From Cryptomeria japonica (taxonomy: Eukaryota > Streptophyta > Pinopsida > Cupressales > Cupressaceae): DNA of 64,000 nucleotides. The position numbers were made by a program, and so were the translations under genes. The stretch lies in assembly GCF_030272615.1 (NCBI RefSeq), contig NC_081405.1:23079772-23143771 (forward strand), given 5' to 3'. This document shows positions 46,543 to 61,762 of the stretch, one piece after another (within the stretch, counting starts at the first letter, position 1; each line of letters opens with the position of its first letter). The notes beneath the pieces are model-generated. The model was not told the DNA's origin. It did no database searches and saw only the letters and a list, made by a program, of their open reading frames with translations.

Positions 46543-46997
46543 AGCTCCCTAGGTGATATATTTGTGAGCATAGCTTGCAAAGGGAGTTGGGTAGTAGTAC
46601 TACCCTTACAAATTGTCATTAACACACAACATACCCCTTATGCTTGGATTCCACTCCCACTAGCAGTTCACTTCTTTCATTTCTTTCAGCATGTAAGTGG
46701 AGCAGTATTTTGTGTCATCGTCTCCACACTCTGTCCATGAAGACCCTTGATCATGTACCCATCTCAACACTGTTGGTATGAACTATTTTGGATGTCTTCT
46801 CCTTCCTTAGAACCAATCATGACTGTTGTCCCAACAAGTGCTTATTTCTTGCCTGTTGCAATTTCATTATCCTCTCCTCCTACATACAAATCAATGCCAT
46901 TGCACACCCTTGCAACATTTAGAAAAATGAAGAACCAACTTCTTGGTGGTTGTTGTACCAACTTCTTCCTCCCTCACTTCTATAAAGTCTTTCCCAT

Positions 46998-48364
46998 TTA
47001 GCAAATCACCTTATGTTTGTCACCATGGTTGTCCCCTTTTGGTTCTTGCAATGGCAACATGGTATGTATGACATCATCCTTATCCAAAGTATAGGTTTTA
47101 TATCTTCCATCGCATATGGCCTTCAAGTCAAACTTCCAAGGTCTACCAAGTAATACATGGCATGCATCCATGGGCATGATATCACACATCACACTATACT
47201 TATATCTACCTATTTGAAATTCAACCATAGTTTGCTTATCTACCAACAACTATTACTCCTTTTGTAATCGAGAAACTTGGTAGGGTGTGGAATGTTTAGT
47301 TCTCTTCAAACTTAGTTTATCCACCATTTCAAAGGCCACTAGAATATTAGTACTACTGTTGTCTATAATAAGTTTGCAACACTTACCATTAGCCTTGCAC
47401 TTAGTTCCAAATAAAGCTCTCCTATGCACTGGTTCTTGTTCCTTTGGTGGCTTCAACAACACTCTTTTGAATCATAAAGGCTCTCTTGAATCAAGTTCCT
47501 CATTGTGATGGGGAGGTTATCCCACACTTTCTTGATCTACTTGCATAATTTGATTACTCCTTATAGGCCTAGTACGTTCTTGTAAGAACTCAAGACATTC
47601 CCAACTTTTATGACCAACATATTGGTTGCATTTAAAACATTTACTAGGGAAACCTCTGCAGTTGCTTCCACGTCCCCTTCCTAATATCTCTTTCTCTTTT
47701 CTATTCTGTCTTGTCTCCCTACTCCCTATGGGCTTGATTTCTTCTATGATTTACTTTCCATTGTTTTTTCTCACTTGTCCCTCCTTAGCTGCAAATCTCC
47801 CCCAACTTTTGGAGATATTTAATTGCCTTCTCATTAATTTCTCCTCAGCCTTCAACATATATTGATATGCTTCCTCTACTATAGTAATCCAAAACATACT
47901 CATTTCATCTTGAATATTAAACTGCAATCCATTCACATGCCTAGCCACCTTCTCCTTATCAATTTCATGCCTTCTCGAATGAATGGCCAACTTGTAGAAC
48001 TCTTTTGTGTATTCTTTTATGCTCATATCTTTTTGCTTCAGATTTTGTAAATTTTTGAATAATTCCATTTCATAATCTCCCAAAATAAATTTCCTTTTCA
48101 ATTTGATCACCATTTGACTCCACCTTTTTATTCTTGGGTCTCCATTCACTATCTAGTCCCTTGCAATTCTTTCCACCATAGTGCAACATGTCCTTTCAAC
48201 TTCATTTGGGCTATATTTCCTTTTTGAGGGTCTTTAATCTCTTCCACCTCAAAATATTCTTCTAACTCTCCTATCCAATCAATCAACTCATTTGGATTTA
48301 AAGTTCCAGAAAAGCTCGACACCTCTATTTTGTTGCTCCTTGCAATTAATGTAAGAGACCTCAA
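46998..48364 (-). pseudogene. gag: gag and protease of the deleted gypsy element, broken
   Basis: The minus strand gives a gag core (SSFSGTLNPNELIDWIGELEEYF, then ALWWKELQGTR), a second part (NLQNLKQKDMSIKEYTKEFYKL), an intact zinc knuckle CFKCNQYVGHKSWEC near 47590-47640, and a protease region (LIIDNSSTNILVAFEMVDKL, about 47360-47460; LLGRPWKFD, about 47130-47160). Segment 48364-48149 ends at a stop and is followed by 48149-47751. Further stops lie at 47253 and 46998. The layout and words resemble the gag-protease of the nested chromodomain-type element, so the two belong to related families. In the protease the usual DSGST motif reads DNSST. Nothing after LLGRPW up to the LTR looks like reverse transcriptase. 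Confidence 0.83.
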
Positions 48365-48765
48365 AAATCAGTCTTCGCCTATTTCTTTCGGTTGTTCTTC
48401 TTCTCTTCCATGTTCCTCCACGTCACTTTCTTCTCCACTAACATAATTTCTTGCACTTTTGGTAGCCAATCATATCTCATTTCATATATCTTCCCTGAGA
48501 TCTCTTCTTAACAACTCTCAAAATCTCTCTAACAACTCCTCTATCCTCGACATTCCTCTTTGAGGCGACATCTTCAATACTCTTTCAATCAGTGGTTTCA
48601 CTATCTCACTACTTTAGGACTCCTATTTCTTGCCTGTAATAACCCACATGAGCTTCTTCACGACCACCTGCTACACTCCCTATCCACCCACAGGTCCTGG
48701 CATAGGCTATCTCCCATTTTAATTTCGGTCTACACACTTAGAACCATCATCCTTGATACCATATA

Positions 48766-49400
48766 TAATGACAACCTTACTAACAACCACTAAATAGAAA
48801 CTAATTTATAGTGTTAAAACAACATATACTGATAGGAAGTTTAGGAATACCAGGAAGTACAATCATTCACATGATATAACAATTTAATCAGTGAAAACAA
48901 TGTGTTCATCCTGACAAATAATATCTCATATCATACTCCGGATGCCAAATAAATCATTTTCCAATCAAAGAAATAGAGATACAGATATTCATTTATTTTT
49001 GTCTTGAATGAGATTACAAAGTAAAAATTGATTCTTTCTAGGATCGAGTTTCTCCTCTTGTCGGGTTGTCTCTTCCTCTCTTTTATGTTCTACCTCTTCC
49101 CAAATTGCATTCCCCCAAAACATGGGCTTCTTCCCTCCTCTATTTCATTCCCCCTCAAATTGGCCAAAGAACTCATCGATATCATGTCCACCCCCACAAA
49201 ACTGAAAAATAATGAACTTGTAAACTACACTTTCTATCTTGTCTAAGTAGTGACAGGAGATGTGAACTCTTGAGCCTACATATTGGTGAGATAGAAAATA
49301 AGAAACCGACCACTAAATGAACACAAAAAAAATACTTAACAAACAAAATAGAGACACAAATAAACAAACTAAAATTAAGGATGATGATGCCCCTACATCA
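48766..49400 (-). repeat. 5' LTR of the deleted gypsy element
   Basis: 635-bp LTR, upstream copy on the minus strand, ending at 48766 (TTA instead of the expected TCA, a G-to-A change on the plus strand). The CAAAT duplication follows at 49401-49405. Confidence 0.82.
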
Positions 49401-49560
49401 CAAATTTGGTGATCTTGCAATGCTTTTGAGAAAAAAAACTCTTGAAGGTTGAGAAGGAGCTTTCTGAATCCACATTTTGATACCCTGTTGACTTTTGATA
49501 GCTCTAATACAATGTTGAAGTAAAGATTGAGCGTTGAAACTGTGTTGAAGTAAAGATTGA

Positions 49561-49572
49561 GCTCTGATACCA
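49561..49572 (-). other. Primer binding site of the short LTR element
   Basis: The minus strand reads TGGTATCAGAGC, the standard site complementary to the 3' end of plant initiator-Met tRNA, abutting the 5' LTR at 49573. Confidence 0.88.
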
Positions 49573-49927
49573 TGTTGAATTTTGTAACACAAGCTTGCAA
49601 GATCAAACAACAAACTAGAAGACCTTCCATAAATGGGAGTCGCAAGAAAAATATGTCATATTCCTCAAAAGAAAAGGTTATAGGATTAATTTGCAATGCA
49701 TAATGATGTGGCATGATGATGTGCTTTTATAGAGAGCACAAAAATTCCCTAAGCTAAATTGAGGAGAATTAAAGTGAGGAGCTAAAAAGAGCTCAACTCT
49801 AGCTAAACTAGAAGCACAACTAAGAGAATTTAAGCAACTAGAAGCACAACTAAGAGAATTTAAGCAACTAGAAGCACAACTAAGTGAACTTAAGTAAAAA
49901 AACATAACTAGTTAAAATGCTCTAATA
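49573..49927 (-). repeat. 5' LTR of the short LTR element
   Basis: 355 bp, longer than its partner because AACTAGAAGCACAACTAAG and its neighbours are repeated three to four times near 49805-49885. It ends TCTAATA rather than TCTAACA, consistent with a C-to-T change at the LTR tip. Confidence 0.8.
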
Positions 49928-52411
49928 GGTCTTACTTACTATATTCAAAAGAATATGCTTCTTTATGACAAAAGTCACATTTTATTTTATTTTGTTTCAT
50001 CATTATTATAGTTCATATATCATATATTACATGTGCAAGTTCAAAATAGTTACATATGGATGCCACATTTAGAAGGTCTTATTTTCAAAATGAAAAGAAG
50101 AGCTAACACATTTTCTCTTGAACCTATTTGTAAAGAGTCAACATCTTTTATAAATCCATTTTTTCTGTTCATAATATGTGCAACTAAGTAGATCTCATAA
50201 TAGTCAAGGTATCTTAATTGCAATCAAAAGTGATCATCCCTAATAGTGGAGTTGAATCTTCTTTATAAAATTAATAAAATTATAAATTCCATAGCTAGTC
50301 ATTGTCTCAATGTTCATAGTCTACATACAGATGCCTTTTTCTTTTAAAAAAAATAAAAATTAATTAGAATGTTAGCAAACCATGGGTTAGATTCTTCAAG
50401 GTTGTACATCAAGATATCAATTGCTTGATTTTCATAATCTATCCCTCATCATTCCATGTGTTATTAGTAATATGACCTTTACATTCTTTTTAGTCATATT
50501 GCATCCTTTCCAGGCATTTATACATGTTAGTTTGATTGATATTATATTGATATTATAGAATGGATTCCTTTGACACATGTAATCTTGCATTGCAACAAAT
50601 ATGATACGTTGTGATTTGCATTTGTCAACAAGAGAAAAAATAAAAGAAAATAAATAAATAAATATTCAAACATAAAATGAAGGAACCTATACCTTGCTTC
50701 CCTTGCACCTTTTGTTCAAGCTTGAAGAGGTTGATCATCCAATACTGAGAAACTTTCTACAAGATCTCCCAAAAACCTCATGTTCTACACCTATTTGTGG
50801 TTGTACTTAATATTCGTGAAAAAGTGATTGAAAGTATGTGTGGTTATTCTTAAAACTAGCAACATAACATTAGCATTTCATAGATTCCTAGGGTGAATGC
50901 TCAAGGGTGGAGATTTAATCTTGAGATCAATGACTAGGGTTGCGTGAGAGTTTTTGAAAAATGAGAAGCCTCCATGTGGAACCCTACGATTGGTGCATTT
51001 GGAGAGAGCACGATTGAGAGGATTTAGATGGTTGGTATTGCCTTATTTTTATCATATAATTTAAATTGAACCCATGGGGAAGAGTGATATGGCAAGTGTC
51101 TTCTCACACACGTATGTGGATCACATAGGGAAGAGAATTATGACATATGTCATCTAACACATGTGTAAGGAGCACATAAGAAAAAATGATAATGATACAT
51201 GGTGCCCTCTCAAACATATGTGAGTGATCACATAGGGATGTGGGTTTGACAAGTGAGTTCTTTCACACATTTATGAGGATCACACGGGGGAATACAGATC
51301 GTGTATATTTTTTAAGACAACATGGATAACTAGTATTTTATTGGTGGATTATATGGATAAATGAGATCAATATGACACAAGATTTATAAGACTAATTGAT
51401 GCAGGAGCATCCAGTGGTGCAATGACAATCTTGTATCAACAAAAAAAAACAATGTCTGGAATAATGTTTCGATAATAAATTTAATATCTTTGGGGCCTAA
51501 ATATTTTATAAATATTTGGTCAAGTCCTTAAGATGACATCACACAAGGGAGTTGGACACATGTCGATGGAGGTTACAAGGCATAATGAAGGAATCCTTGA
51601 CCAATGCACCCAATTTGGAAGGTTGAAGTAATTTGTGAACACTTGTCAACAATGGTTGAAAGAGCATATTGGAAGAATACTAAACTTAGGCGTCCATTTA
51701 GGAAGTTAGTAATTTTTGTCATGCATGCCTATGCATGTTGTCATATGTCACTTGCATGCTTCCCAAATTGGGTAACCCAAACTTGCATGTGCCATTTTTG
51801 GGGTTTGGAGGAGTTACAAAGCATCTTTATGACAATCACTTGATTAGATAAGAAAGTGACACTCGACATGTGTAGGCCATATGATTCATTTATTGTATTT
51901 TACTATATTTACAAGTTGGGGTCGTATGAATTTTTACTATGGTTTTTTAAAACCTTGCATTTGACCCATGGTAATGTTTTGTGGTGGTATTTTGAAGTCT
52001 GGTGAGTCTATACATTAAGGTTTTAAGTTGGAGATTACATTTTTTTCAATTTGCAAGTTAAAGAACAATGATAGAGAAGGAAAACTAAAGTCAAAGTGTT
52101 GAAGAATTAGTTTCAGAGTTGGTTGATGGTTTCCTTGTAGTTCACTCTTGTATATGTATTGATTTTATATCAATTTTCTTATTTGTAATAATATTTGATA
52201 GTATTGTACATATTGCCTTTAAGGCTAAAAGCATTGTAATTCATTTTTAGAAAGATTAAATAAAACAAGAATCATGTCTTGTAAATTTCTTATTTAATTT
52301 ATTATCATTTTAAGTTATCTATGTTAGGGAAGTACCCTACATCATATTTAAGTCAAATTATTTTTTGATTTTCATGTGCATGGATTGAGAGGGAGAGTCT
52401 CCCTTTATTGG
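49928..52411. other. Unrecognised sequence, possibly with an old LTR at its right end
   Basis: No coding region is recognised. The short frame at 51604-51843 is not conserved-looking. At 51060-51300 several phrases similar to GATCACATAGGGAAGAG and CACACATGTGTAAGGAGCACAT recur, showing a loose internal repeat. The right end adjoins a primer-binding-like site, so part of this may be an LTR whose start I cannot place. Confidence 0.4.
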
Positions 52412-52423
52412 TGGTATCAGAGC
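52412..52423 (+). other. Isolated primer-binding-site motif TGGTATCAGAGC
   Basis: An exact copy of the initiator-Met primer site on the plus strand. The bases before it (CTTTATTGG) do not end in CA, and no partner LTR was found. It probably marks a decayed LTR element whose leader holds the AG tract downstream. Confidence 0.5.
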
Positions 52424-52766
52424 TAGTGTTCCTAAGTGTGTATGTAGAGTGTCTAACATGAGGTAGTTTGCAAAAAGATCTAAGGGTGAAGTGTGTGTGA
52501 GTTTGATGCATATGTATGTGTAGCTTGCAAGAGGGGATACTTAAAGTACTTTTTGAGAAAAGGTTCCTAACTTTGTAAACATATCGTCGAATGTGAGGCG
52601 GTTTGCAATAGACCCTGAAAGTATTGATAAGACGATTTGTGTTGAGGCTTTGTGAGGCCTCGAGTATGGAAAAGAGAAAGAAGAAAATAAATGTTGCCAT
52701 TGGATGGATTCCTAGGATTCCTAAACTTGAGAAAATCAGAGAAGGACCTTGGAAAATTAGATAGAT

Positions 52767-55247
<2,481 letters not shown>

Positions 55248-55737
55248 TGTGAGATTTTGCCAAGATCAAGAGCTCAATGAAAAGTACTATAGAGAGACAA
55301 AATAGATGATAGGAATAAACTGTATTCTATCAAGATGAAAATACTGATCAACTAGATCATCAATCGTTACATACAATGAATATGAGTCTGCTTATATAGG
55401 CAAGGCTATATGGATATGTGAGCACACAAACATGACATGTGGCTCAATAAGAATCAAGGGTAGGTAGGAAATAGGTGTGGTAGGTAGGAAAAACAATATA
55501 ATATTTCACAAGAGGTGGATCAGCCATCGAAGGTGGAATTATCATCCCACGATAAGTGGATATGATAAGAAAAAACAAGATCACAACATTAAAGGTGGAA
55601 ATTCTCCTACATACAGACTCCCAATGTAGCACAAACACCCAAGTGTCTCATACCCAAACTACTATGATATGCATGTACCTAAGTAAACTTAAGTAAGGTG
55701 TAATAATATCCAAGATGAATAATTAATTACACCAACA
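55248..55737 (-). repeat. LTR-like fragment with adjoining polypurine tract
   Basis: On the plus strand it ends AATTACACCAACA and is followed by CCCCCCC and TTAAGTGCAACTT. This matches the arrangement at 44177 (CTCTAACA, C/T run, TTAAGTGAAAC), so it should be the 3' LTR of a related minus-strand element. The left edge (TGTGAGATTTTGCC at 55248) is tentative. No primer site or second LTR was found. Confidence 0.45.
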
Positions 55738-55807
55738 CCCCCCCTTAAGTGCAACTTAGGGAAATGCACTTAAGTCTACAATGCAACTAAGCAATGTAAG
55801 ATGGGTT

Positions 55808-57245
55808 TGTTGGCATTTTTAGTTTGTTGGTATTTTGCATATAGATTGCATTAATGATATGTTGTCATTGATGTCAATTGAATCGGTAATGGTATTCATT
55901 TTATTGTTGATATTGTTGTTTTTGATATTGGCTAGTAACCGGTAGGAAGAGCTTTGTGGAAGATGTTGTAAACCGGTATGTAAAGTTTGTGAGTTGAACC
56001 GGTAAACCGATGTAAAGGGTTAAACCTTTCTATGCAATGTAACTGGTAAACCCTATCAGTTGTTAAACCCTAACCGATCAAGTTTGTTGGTTTATTATCT
56101 GATGAGCGATAATGATGGAGACACGTGTGATCATTGTATGAGGATAAGTTCAGATTGTTTTGGCGTGTTTGTTTGTTGTCTAGGGAAGGAGCAAAGTGGA
56201 TTGCATCTAATGCATGGTGCGTGATGAGTTACAAAGTCCGATGAAGCGGTGATCATGGAGCGGTCGAAATTTTCTTGAAGAATGTGAAGAGATTGTTATG
56301 ATTTCTAACCGTCAATATTGTACCGACTTGTTTGTAATTTTGATGATGAGAATTAGGTTTTTGTTGTGTTACCGACTTAATTGATTTGTATTTAAGGTCG
56401 ATGAAGTTGTTTGTAAAAGTTGTTGGCAAGATTGGCAGAAACCTGTTGAGTGTGTAGTTGCCTAACTGGTGAATGGATCTGCATTTTGAGTAAAGGCGGA
56501 TTGAAGCTTAAAAGGATCTGATCAAGCAAATGTAGTGCTATTCAAACAGATAAAAAAAACCTATTGTTTTCTAACAATTACAATAGAAGTGAAATCCCTT
56601 AACTGGGTAAGCTCTAACAAGTTTGGTTACTTATTAAATCCTCTAACAAGGTGGTCCATTAGCTTGGATTCTTAAATCCTCCAGTGAGGTTACTCCTAAC
56701 AGGGTATTGTTCTTTTCATCAAAGCATATTTGTAAATCCCTTAACCGGGTGATTCCTAACCGGAATTAGTTCCTAATAGGACTTATTGTAAAGCTTTAAC
56801 AAGCTTGGCTCCTAACAGGGCGAACTTCAAAAGAGTTCAGATAGCTATCCTTGTGAGTCTCATCTCACCGTGGTTTTTACCTATTTGGGTTTTCCACATA
56901 TAAACATTTGTGTCAAGTGGTGAATGTTTTTGTGGTTATTATCTTATTTGTTGATTTGATTAACTTCTGATAAGGCATGATAACTAGAAGCATTGAGAGA
57001 TGAATATGTTGAGATATGATTAAGCATTGTTGATGTTTACAAGATTGGATTTGTTTACTGTTAAGTTGTCATAACAATCAAACCAGTTGATGTCAAGTAT
57101 TCTTATGAATATTGATCTTGACTGTGATATGTTTACTTTGTGTGATTGAATTTGAGTTTGGGAACTTTGTATCAGTTTTTCAGTATATTGATTCACCCCC
57201 CCTCTCAGTATTGTACTGGATACTTATTCTTTCATCATACCATCA
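55808..57245 (+). repeat. 5' LTR of the copia element
   Basis: 1438 bp. It is rich in ACCGG/ACCGGT and CCTAAC(A/C)GGG phrases, many of the form CTTAACCGGGTGATTCCTAACCGG, which form a loose repeat between about 56580 and 56820. Confidence 0.92.
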
Positions 57246-57247
57246 AT

Positions 57248-57259
57248 TGGTATCAGAGC
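57248..57259 (+). other. Primer binding site of the copia element
   Basis: TGGTATCAGAGC, complementary to initiator-Met tRNA, two bases after the 5' LTR. Confidence 0.92.
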
Positions 57260-57317
57260 GTCCCAGGTCCTCTTTAATCTGAAAGCCTAACAGCTTGAGG
57301 AAAAGATCTTGTAGATC

Positions 57318-60300
57318 ATGATGAAGAAAGAAGGTTTGAAGTTCAACAAAGATAACTATAGAATATGGAGCGACATAATGAAGATTTACATTAAGATTCT
57401 TGGTAGTCAGTATTGGGATCATATAGAAACTAAGTATATTACACTGACTGGAACCCTAAGTGATGATCGGGAGAAAGAACAACAAGAAAATCATCAAGCA
57501 TTAGAGGCTATTACCCGTCTGATGTTGAATATGTAGATGTTCATGGTCTTGAAACTGCATATGAAGTATGGAAAAAACCTGAAGAGATTTATAGCGGTGA
57601 TGAACATGTTAAGATTGCTAAAGAGGAGAGTCTAAGAGGAAAGTTTGATGACATGAGAATGTCTGAAGGTGAGAATATCCAGCAGTATGGTCAAAGGATA
57701 AAAGAGATAGTTGGTGAAATAAAGAGTGCAGGAGGGAAAGTGGAAGATGCCATAGTGATCAGTAAGGTACTGAGAACCCTGCTACCGCTCTATGCTATCC
57801 GAGTTATAGCTATTCAGGAGCTGAAATCCATTGACAAGACAAAGGTATCTCTTGACTCTATTATTGGCAAACTTATTGCTTTTGAATTAAATGGTTATGA
57901 TGGTAGTGTACAAAAATCAGAATCTGCATTCAGAGCTTTTGTCTCTAACCCATCTGTGAGAAGAAGTAGAGATACCGACCATAGCTATGAATCTAGATCC
58001 AACAAAGATGTTGATGATGAAGACAACTTAGTGTAACTTGAAGCATTCTTGGAAAATCGACTGCCTAGAGGCACTCGTAAATATAGAGGTAAGCTACCTT
58101 TAAAATGTTTTGCATGCAACAAGATTGGTCATATAGGAACTAATTGCCCTAATGGTGAAAATGAATACAAGAGAAACAAATTTAAAAAGTATAAGGGTAA
58201 AGGCAAGAGAGATTGTCTTGTAGCTATTGACAATGGTATTACTGATGAAGAATCTGATGATGATGCTAGTAAAGATATTGTGTTTGTAGCTATTAAGGAA
58301 AAAATATTAGATCAAAAGGCACTAATATCTAGGATGGATAACTCTGATGATTGGATCACTGATAGTGGTTGTTCAGATCACATGACCGGTGATCGGAGCA
58401 AATTTCTTTCCCTGAAGGAATTTGATGGTGGTTTTGTCAAATTTGGCAATGACTAACCATGTATGGTTAAAGGTAAGGGAGTTATTTCCCCTAATAGGAA
58501 GAGCAGTGCTGACGATGTCTATTGGGTTGAAGGCCTAAATCACAATCTTTTGAGTGTGGCACAACTTAATGATAGAGGATACCCACTAGAGTTTAGAAAT
58601 GGTATGTGCAAAATCTTTGACAACAAAGGTGAATTGATTGCAACCGGGAAACAGACCAGAGGTAATCTATTTCATCTTATTTCTAAAGTTAGCAATTGTT
58701 TGATTGCAAAGATAGATGATAGCTGGCTTTGGCATAGGAGATTTTGTCATATAAATTTTGACAATATTGTTAAAGTGAGTAAGTCTAAGACAGTAAGAGG
58801 TCTACCTCAACTAGACAAACCGGTTAATGCTCTTTGTAAAAAATGTCAGTTAGGAAAGATGACTTCAACTTTCAAGAGCAAGTCCTTCTCAGTAGAGCAC
58901 TTGTTAGATGTGGTTCATATAGATCTATGTGGACCAATAAGAACAAGAAGCTTTCAAGGTGACAAATATTTCATGATCTTCACTGATGATTGTTCAAGGA
59001 TGATGTGGGTCACATTCTTGAAGGATAAGAATGAAACTTTTGGTAAATTCAAGGCATCTAGGGCCTTAGCTGAGAAAGAGAGTGGCAAAAAGATAAAATG
59101 TCTGAGAACAGATCAAGACGGTGAATTTACTTCTGAGGAATTCACTAAGTATTGTGATGACAATGGTATCAAGTGACAACTTTCTGCACCAAGGACACCA
59201 CAACAAAATGGTATGGCAGAGAGAAACAACCAGTCAGTGGTTGAAGTTGCTAGGACTATGTTGATACAAGGAGGTGTAGCGAAAACATTTTGGAAAGAAG
59301 TTGTAAGTACAACTGTCTACACAATGAATTGAGTTCTGGTGAAAAGAGGTAAGGACAAGACCCCTTATGAATACTGGTATGGGAGATCACCTGATGTTAG
59401 CTATTTTAAGATATTTGGAAGCAAATGTTTTATTGAAAGAGGTGATTACATAAGTAAGTTTGAAGCTAAGACTGATGAAGGCATATTTCTTGGCTTCCAA
59501 CAAGAGTAAGGCATATAAATGCTTCAACAACTGGACACAGAGAATTGTTGAGAGTGTTGATGTTCATGTAGATGGATGTCATGAATTCTATGAAGGAACC
59601 AGTTCAGAGAAAAAGGATGAAGATCCTTGCATTTTGATTTTGGAACCTGAAATTGTTAAATCAGAAACCGGTAAAGCAAATCCTAATGTACTTGTTCAAC
59701 CAGAACAAATAAATTCAGAAGAAGATGATAATGAAGAAGCTGAACCTGAAGAGAATGATCATGTTATTCCTAGGTATGTGAGACTAAATCATAGTCCTGA
59801 AAAGATTATTGGGGATAAGGATGTTGGAGTACTAACTAGAAGGAGAATAAGAGAGAACTCTTGCATGATCTCCACCTTTGAAGCTAGAAGTGCTAAGGAG
59901 GCATTTGGTGATGATCATTGGGTTAAAGCTATGGAGGAGGAATTGGATCAAATTGAGAAGAACAACACTTGGACCACGGTACCCCCGACTGGTAAACAAG
60001 AATGTTATAGGTACTAAACGGGTGTTCAGAAACAAGTTAAATGAAGATGGTGTTGTAGTTCGAAACAAGGCAAGAGTAGTCTACAAAGGTTATGCACAAG
60101 AAGAAGGAGAAGATTATGGAGAAACTTTTGCACCAGTAGCAAGACTGGAAGGTGTCAGAACTTTATTTGCATTTGTATCTCATAAGAAGTTCAAGGTATA
60201 CCAAATGGATGTTAAGTCTGCATTTTTTAATGGGGTATTGGAAGAAGAGGTTTATATAGAGCAGCCCGATGGTTATGCATTGACAGATAAGGAAGACATG

Positions 60301-61411
60301 GTATGCAAATTGCATAAAGCTTTGTATGGATTAAAGCAGGCACTCAGAGCATGGTATGAACAACTTCATACACATCTAATGAAGATAGGCTTTGCTAGAA
60401 CCAGTTATGACAACAACATTTATCTCAAGGCTGAAGGAGATGAAATACTGGTCAGTGAAGTATTTGTTGATGATATTATATTTGGAGGTAATGATGACAT
60501 GAGAAATAGTTTTGTAGATGAAACGAAGACTGAGTTTGAGATGTCATTAGTAGGGGAAATAGATTTCATAGGCTTGCAGATACAACAAATGAAGAATGGT
60601 ATTTTCATTACTCAATCTAATTATGTGAAAGAGGTTTTGAAGACTTTTGGTATGAGTGACTATAAACCAGTTGGAACCCCAATGGTTACAGGTTGTAAGT
60701 TGTCCAAGGAAGATGCATCTAAGTCTATAGATGAAAAGGAATACAGGTCAATGATTGGCAAATTACACTATGTTGTTCACAGTCGACCAGATATTGCCCA
60801 TGTAGTTGGTATGGTTGCTAGATTTTAGAAGAATCCAAAGGAAGCACATCTGATGGCAACCAAGAATTTTTAGATATCTAAAAGGTAATATTGACTATTG
60901 GTTATGGTATCCATATGGTGTAAATATTGATTTGAAGGCATACACAGATGCTAATTGGGCAGGAAATATTGATGACCAGAAGAGTACTATCAGTGGAGCA
61001 TTCTTTCTAGGAGGAAGGCTAGTTTCATGGAGTAGTAAAAAGTAGAGTTGTACTTCACAATCTACTGCTGAAGTTGAGTATGTAGCAGCTTATATGAATT
61101 GCACACAAGCTATTTGGATGAGACACATTTTGGAAGGTTTTAAGATGAAAATCTTAGAACCAATAAAGATTTTGTGTGATAATACAAGTGCAATAAACAT
61201 TTCTAAAAATCTTGTTTTGCACGCAAAGACTAAGCACATTGAATTGAAGTATCACTTCTTGAGGGAAAAAGTTCAAAGTAAAGATGTTATCTTGGAGCAT
61301 GTTTCTACCAAGGAGCAGTTTGCAGATATCTTTACCAAACCTCTGCCTAAGACCACTTTTGAGTATCTTAGAAGTCAATTGGGGGTTGTCCCTCTTCATA
61401 AAGTTAGTTGA
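57318..61411 (+). pseudogene. gag-pol: gag-pol polyprotein of the copia element, broken
   Basis: Starts with ATG 57318 (MMKKEGLKFNKDNYRIWSDIM). Gag includes a zinc knuckle CFACNKIGHIGTNCP (about 58109-58153). Protease: WITDSGCSDHMTG (about 58354-58392). Integrase: CKKCQLGK finger, then HIDLCGP, RTDQDGEF and QQNGMAERNN, giving the D, D, E set. RT: TFAPVARLEGVRTLF, QMDVKSAFFNGVLEEEVYI, YGLKQALRAWY and FVDDIIFGG (about 60463-60489). RNase H: AYTDANWAGN and QSTAEVEYVAA. Ends KPLPKTTFEYLRSQLG... with a stop at 61409-61411. Breaks: frameshift near 57520-57536; stops at 58034-58036, 58454-58456, 59174-59176, 59330-59332, 60826-60828 and 61043-61045; frameshifts near 59500 and 59990; a damaged stretch around 60865-60910. 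No activity is expected. Confidence 0.92.
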
Positions 61412-61750
61412 GCATGATGTTGATTGCATCAGTCCCTGAATTACTTGTAGAATCTTACATGGATTGATGAAGAAATGGATGTATTCCACAGGGGGAGCAT
61501 CAAGTTGCGGTATGTTGTTGATGCACAGTGAGAGCAGAATTACATGTTTTTACTTTCACTTTGGCATTGTTTTCAAAGGGGGAGAAGAATTATGTGATTG
61601 AGGAGATGAATTATGTGTCTGATTAGGTGAACCAGCTATAGGCTAAAGACAGATAGAGAAAGGTGAATACTTGGTAATGTAAACCAGGATTCCTATTCAC
61701 CAATCTCAGCAACAATCAGAGGCGTTGATATTTGTATTGCCATCAATGCC

Positions 61751-61761
61751 GAAGGGGGAGA
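61751..61761 (+). other. Polypurine tract of the copia element
   Basis: GAAGGGGGAGA, just before the 3' LTR. Confidence 0.85.
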
Positions 61762-61762
61762 T

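Larger units (their letters stand above)
45897..49400 (-). mobile_element. Deleted Ty3/gypsy element nested in the short LTR element
   Basis: LTRs at 45897-46542 and 48766-49400 (about 640 bp) start TGATGACAACC (TAATGACAACC in the second) and end CATCA. CAAAT is duplicated on both sides (45892-45896 and 49401-49405). The minus strand near 48762-48752 reads TGGTATCAAGG, a near match to the initiator-Met primer site. Only gag and protease remain inside; RT, RNase H and integrase are absent. LTR divergence by eye is clearly greater than in the Tat element. Confidence 0.85.
43876..49927 (-). mobile_element. Short LTR retrotransposon lacking recognisable genes, hosting a gypsy insertion
   Basis: Related LTRs lie at 43876-44177 and 49573-49927. 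On the minus strand the 49573 edge is followed at once by TGGTATCAGAGC, the initiator-Met tRNA primer site. The 44177 edge is preceded by a G/A-rich polypurine tract. After removing the inner element (45897-49400) only about 1.9 kb of internal sequence remains. It has no gag or pol that I can see, so this is a non-autonomous or heavily deleted element. No matching target duplication was found (GACCA below, GGTCT above). Confidence 0.75.
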
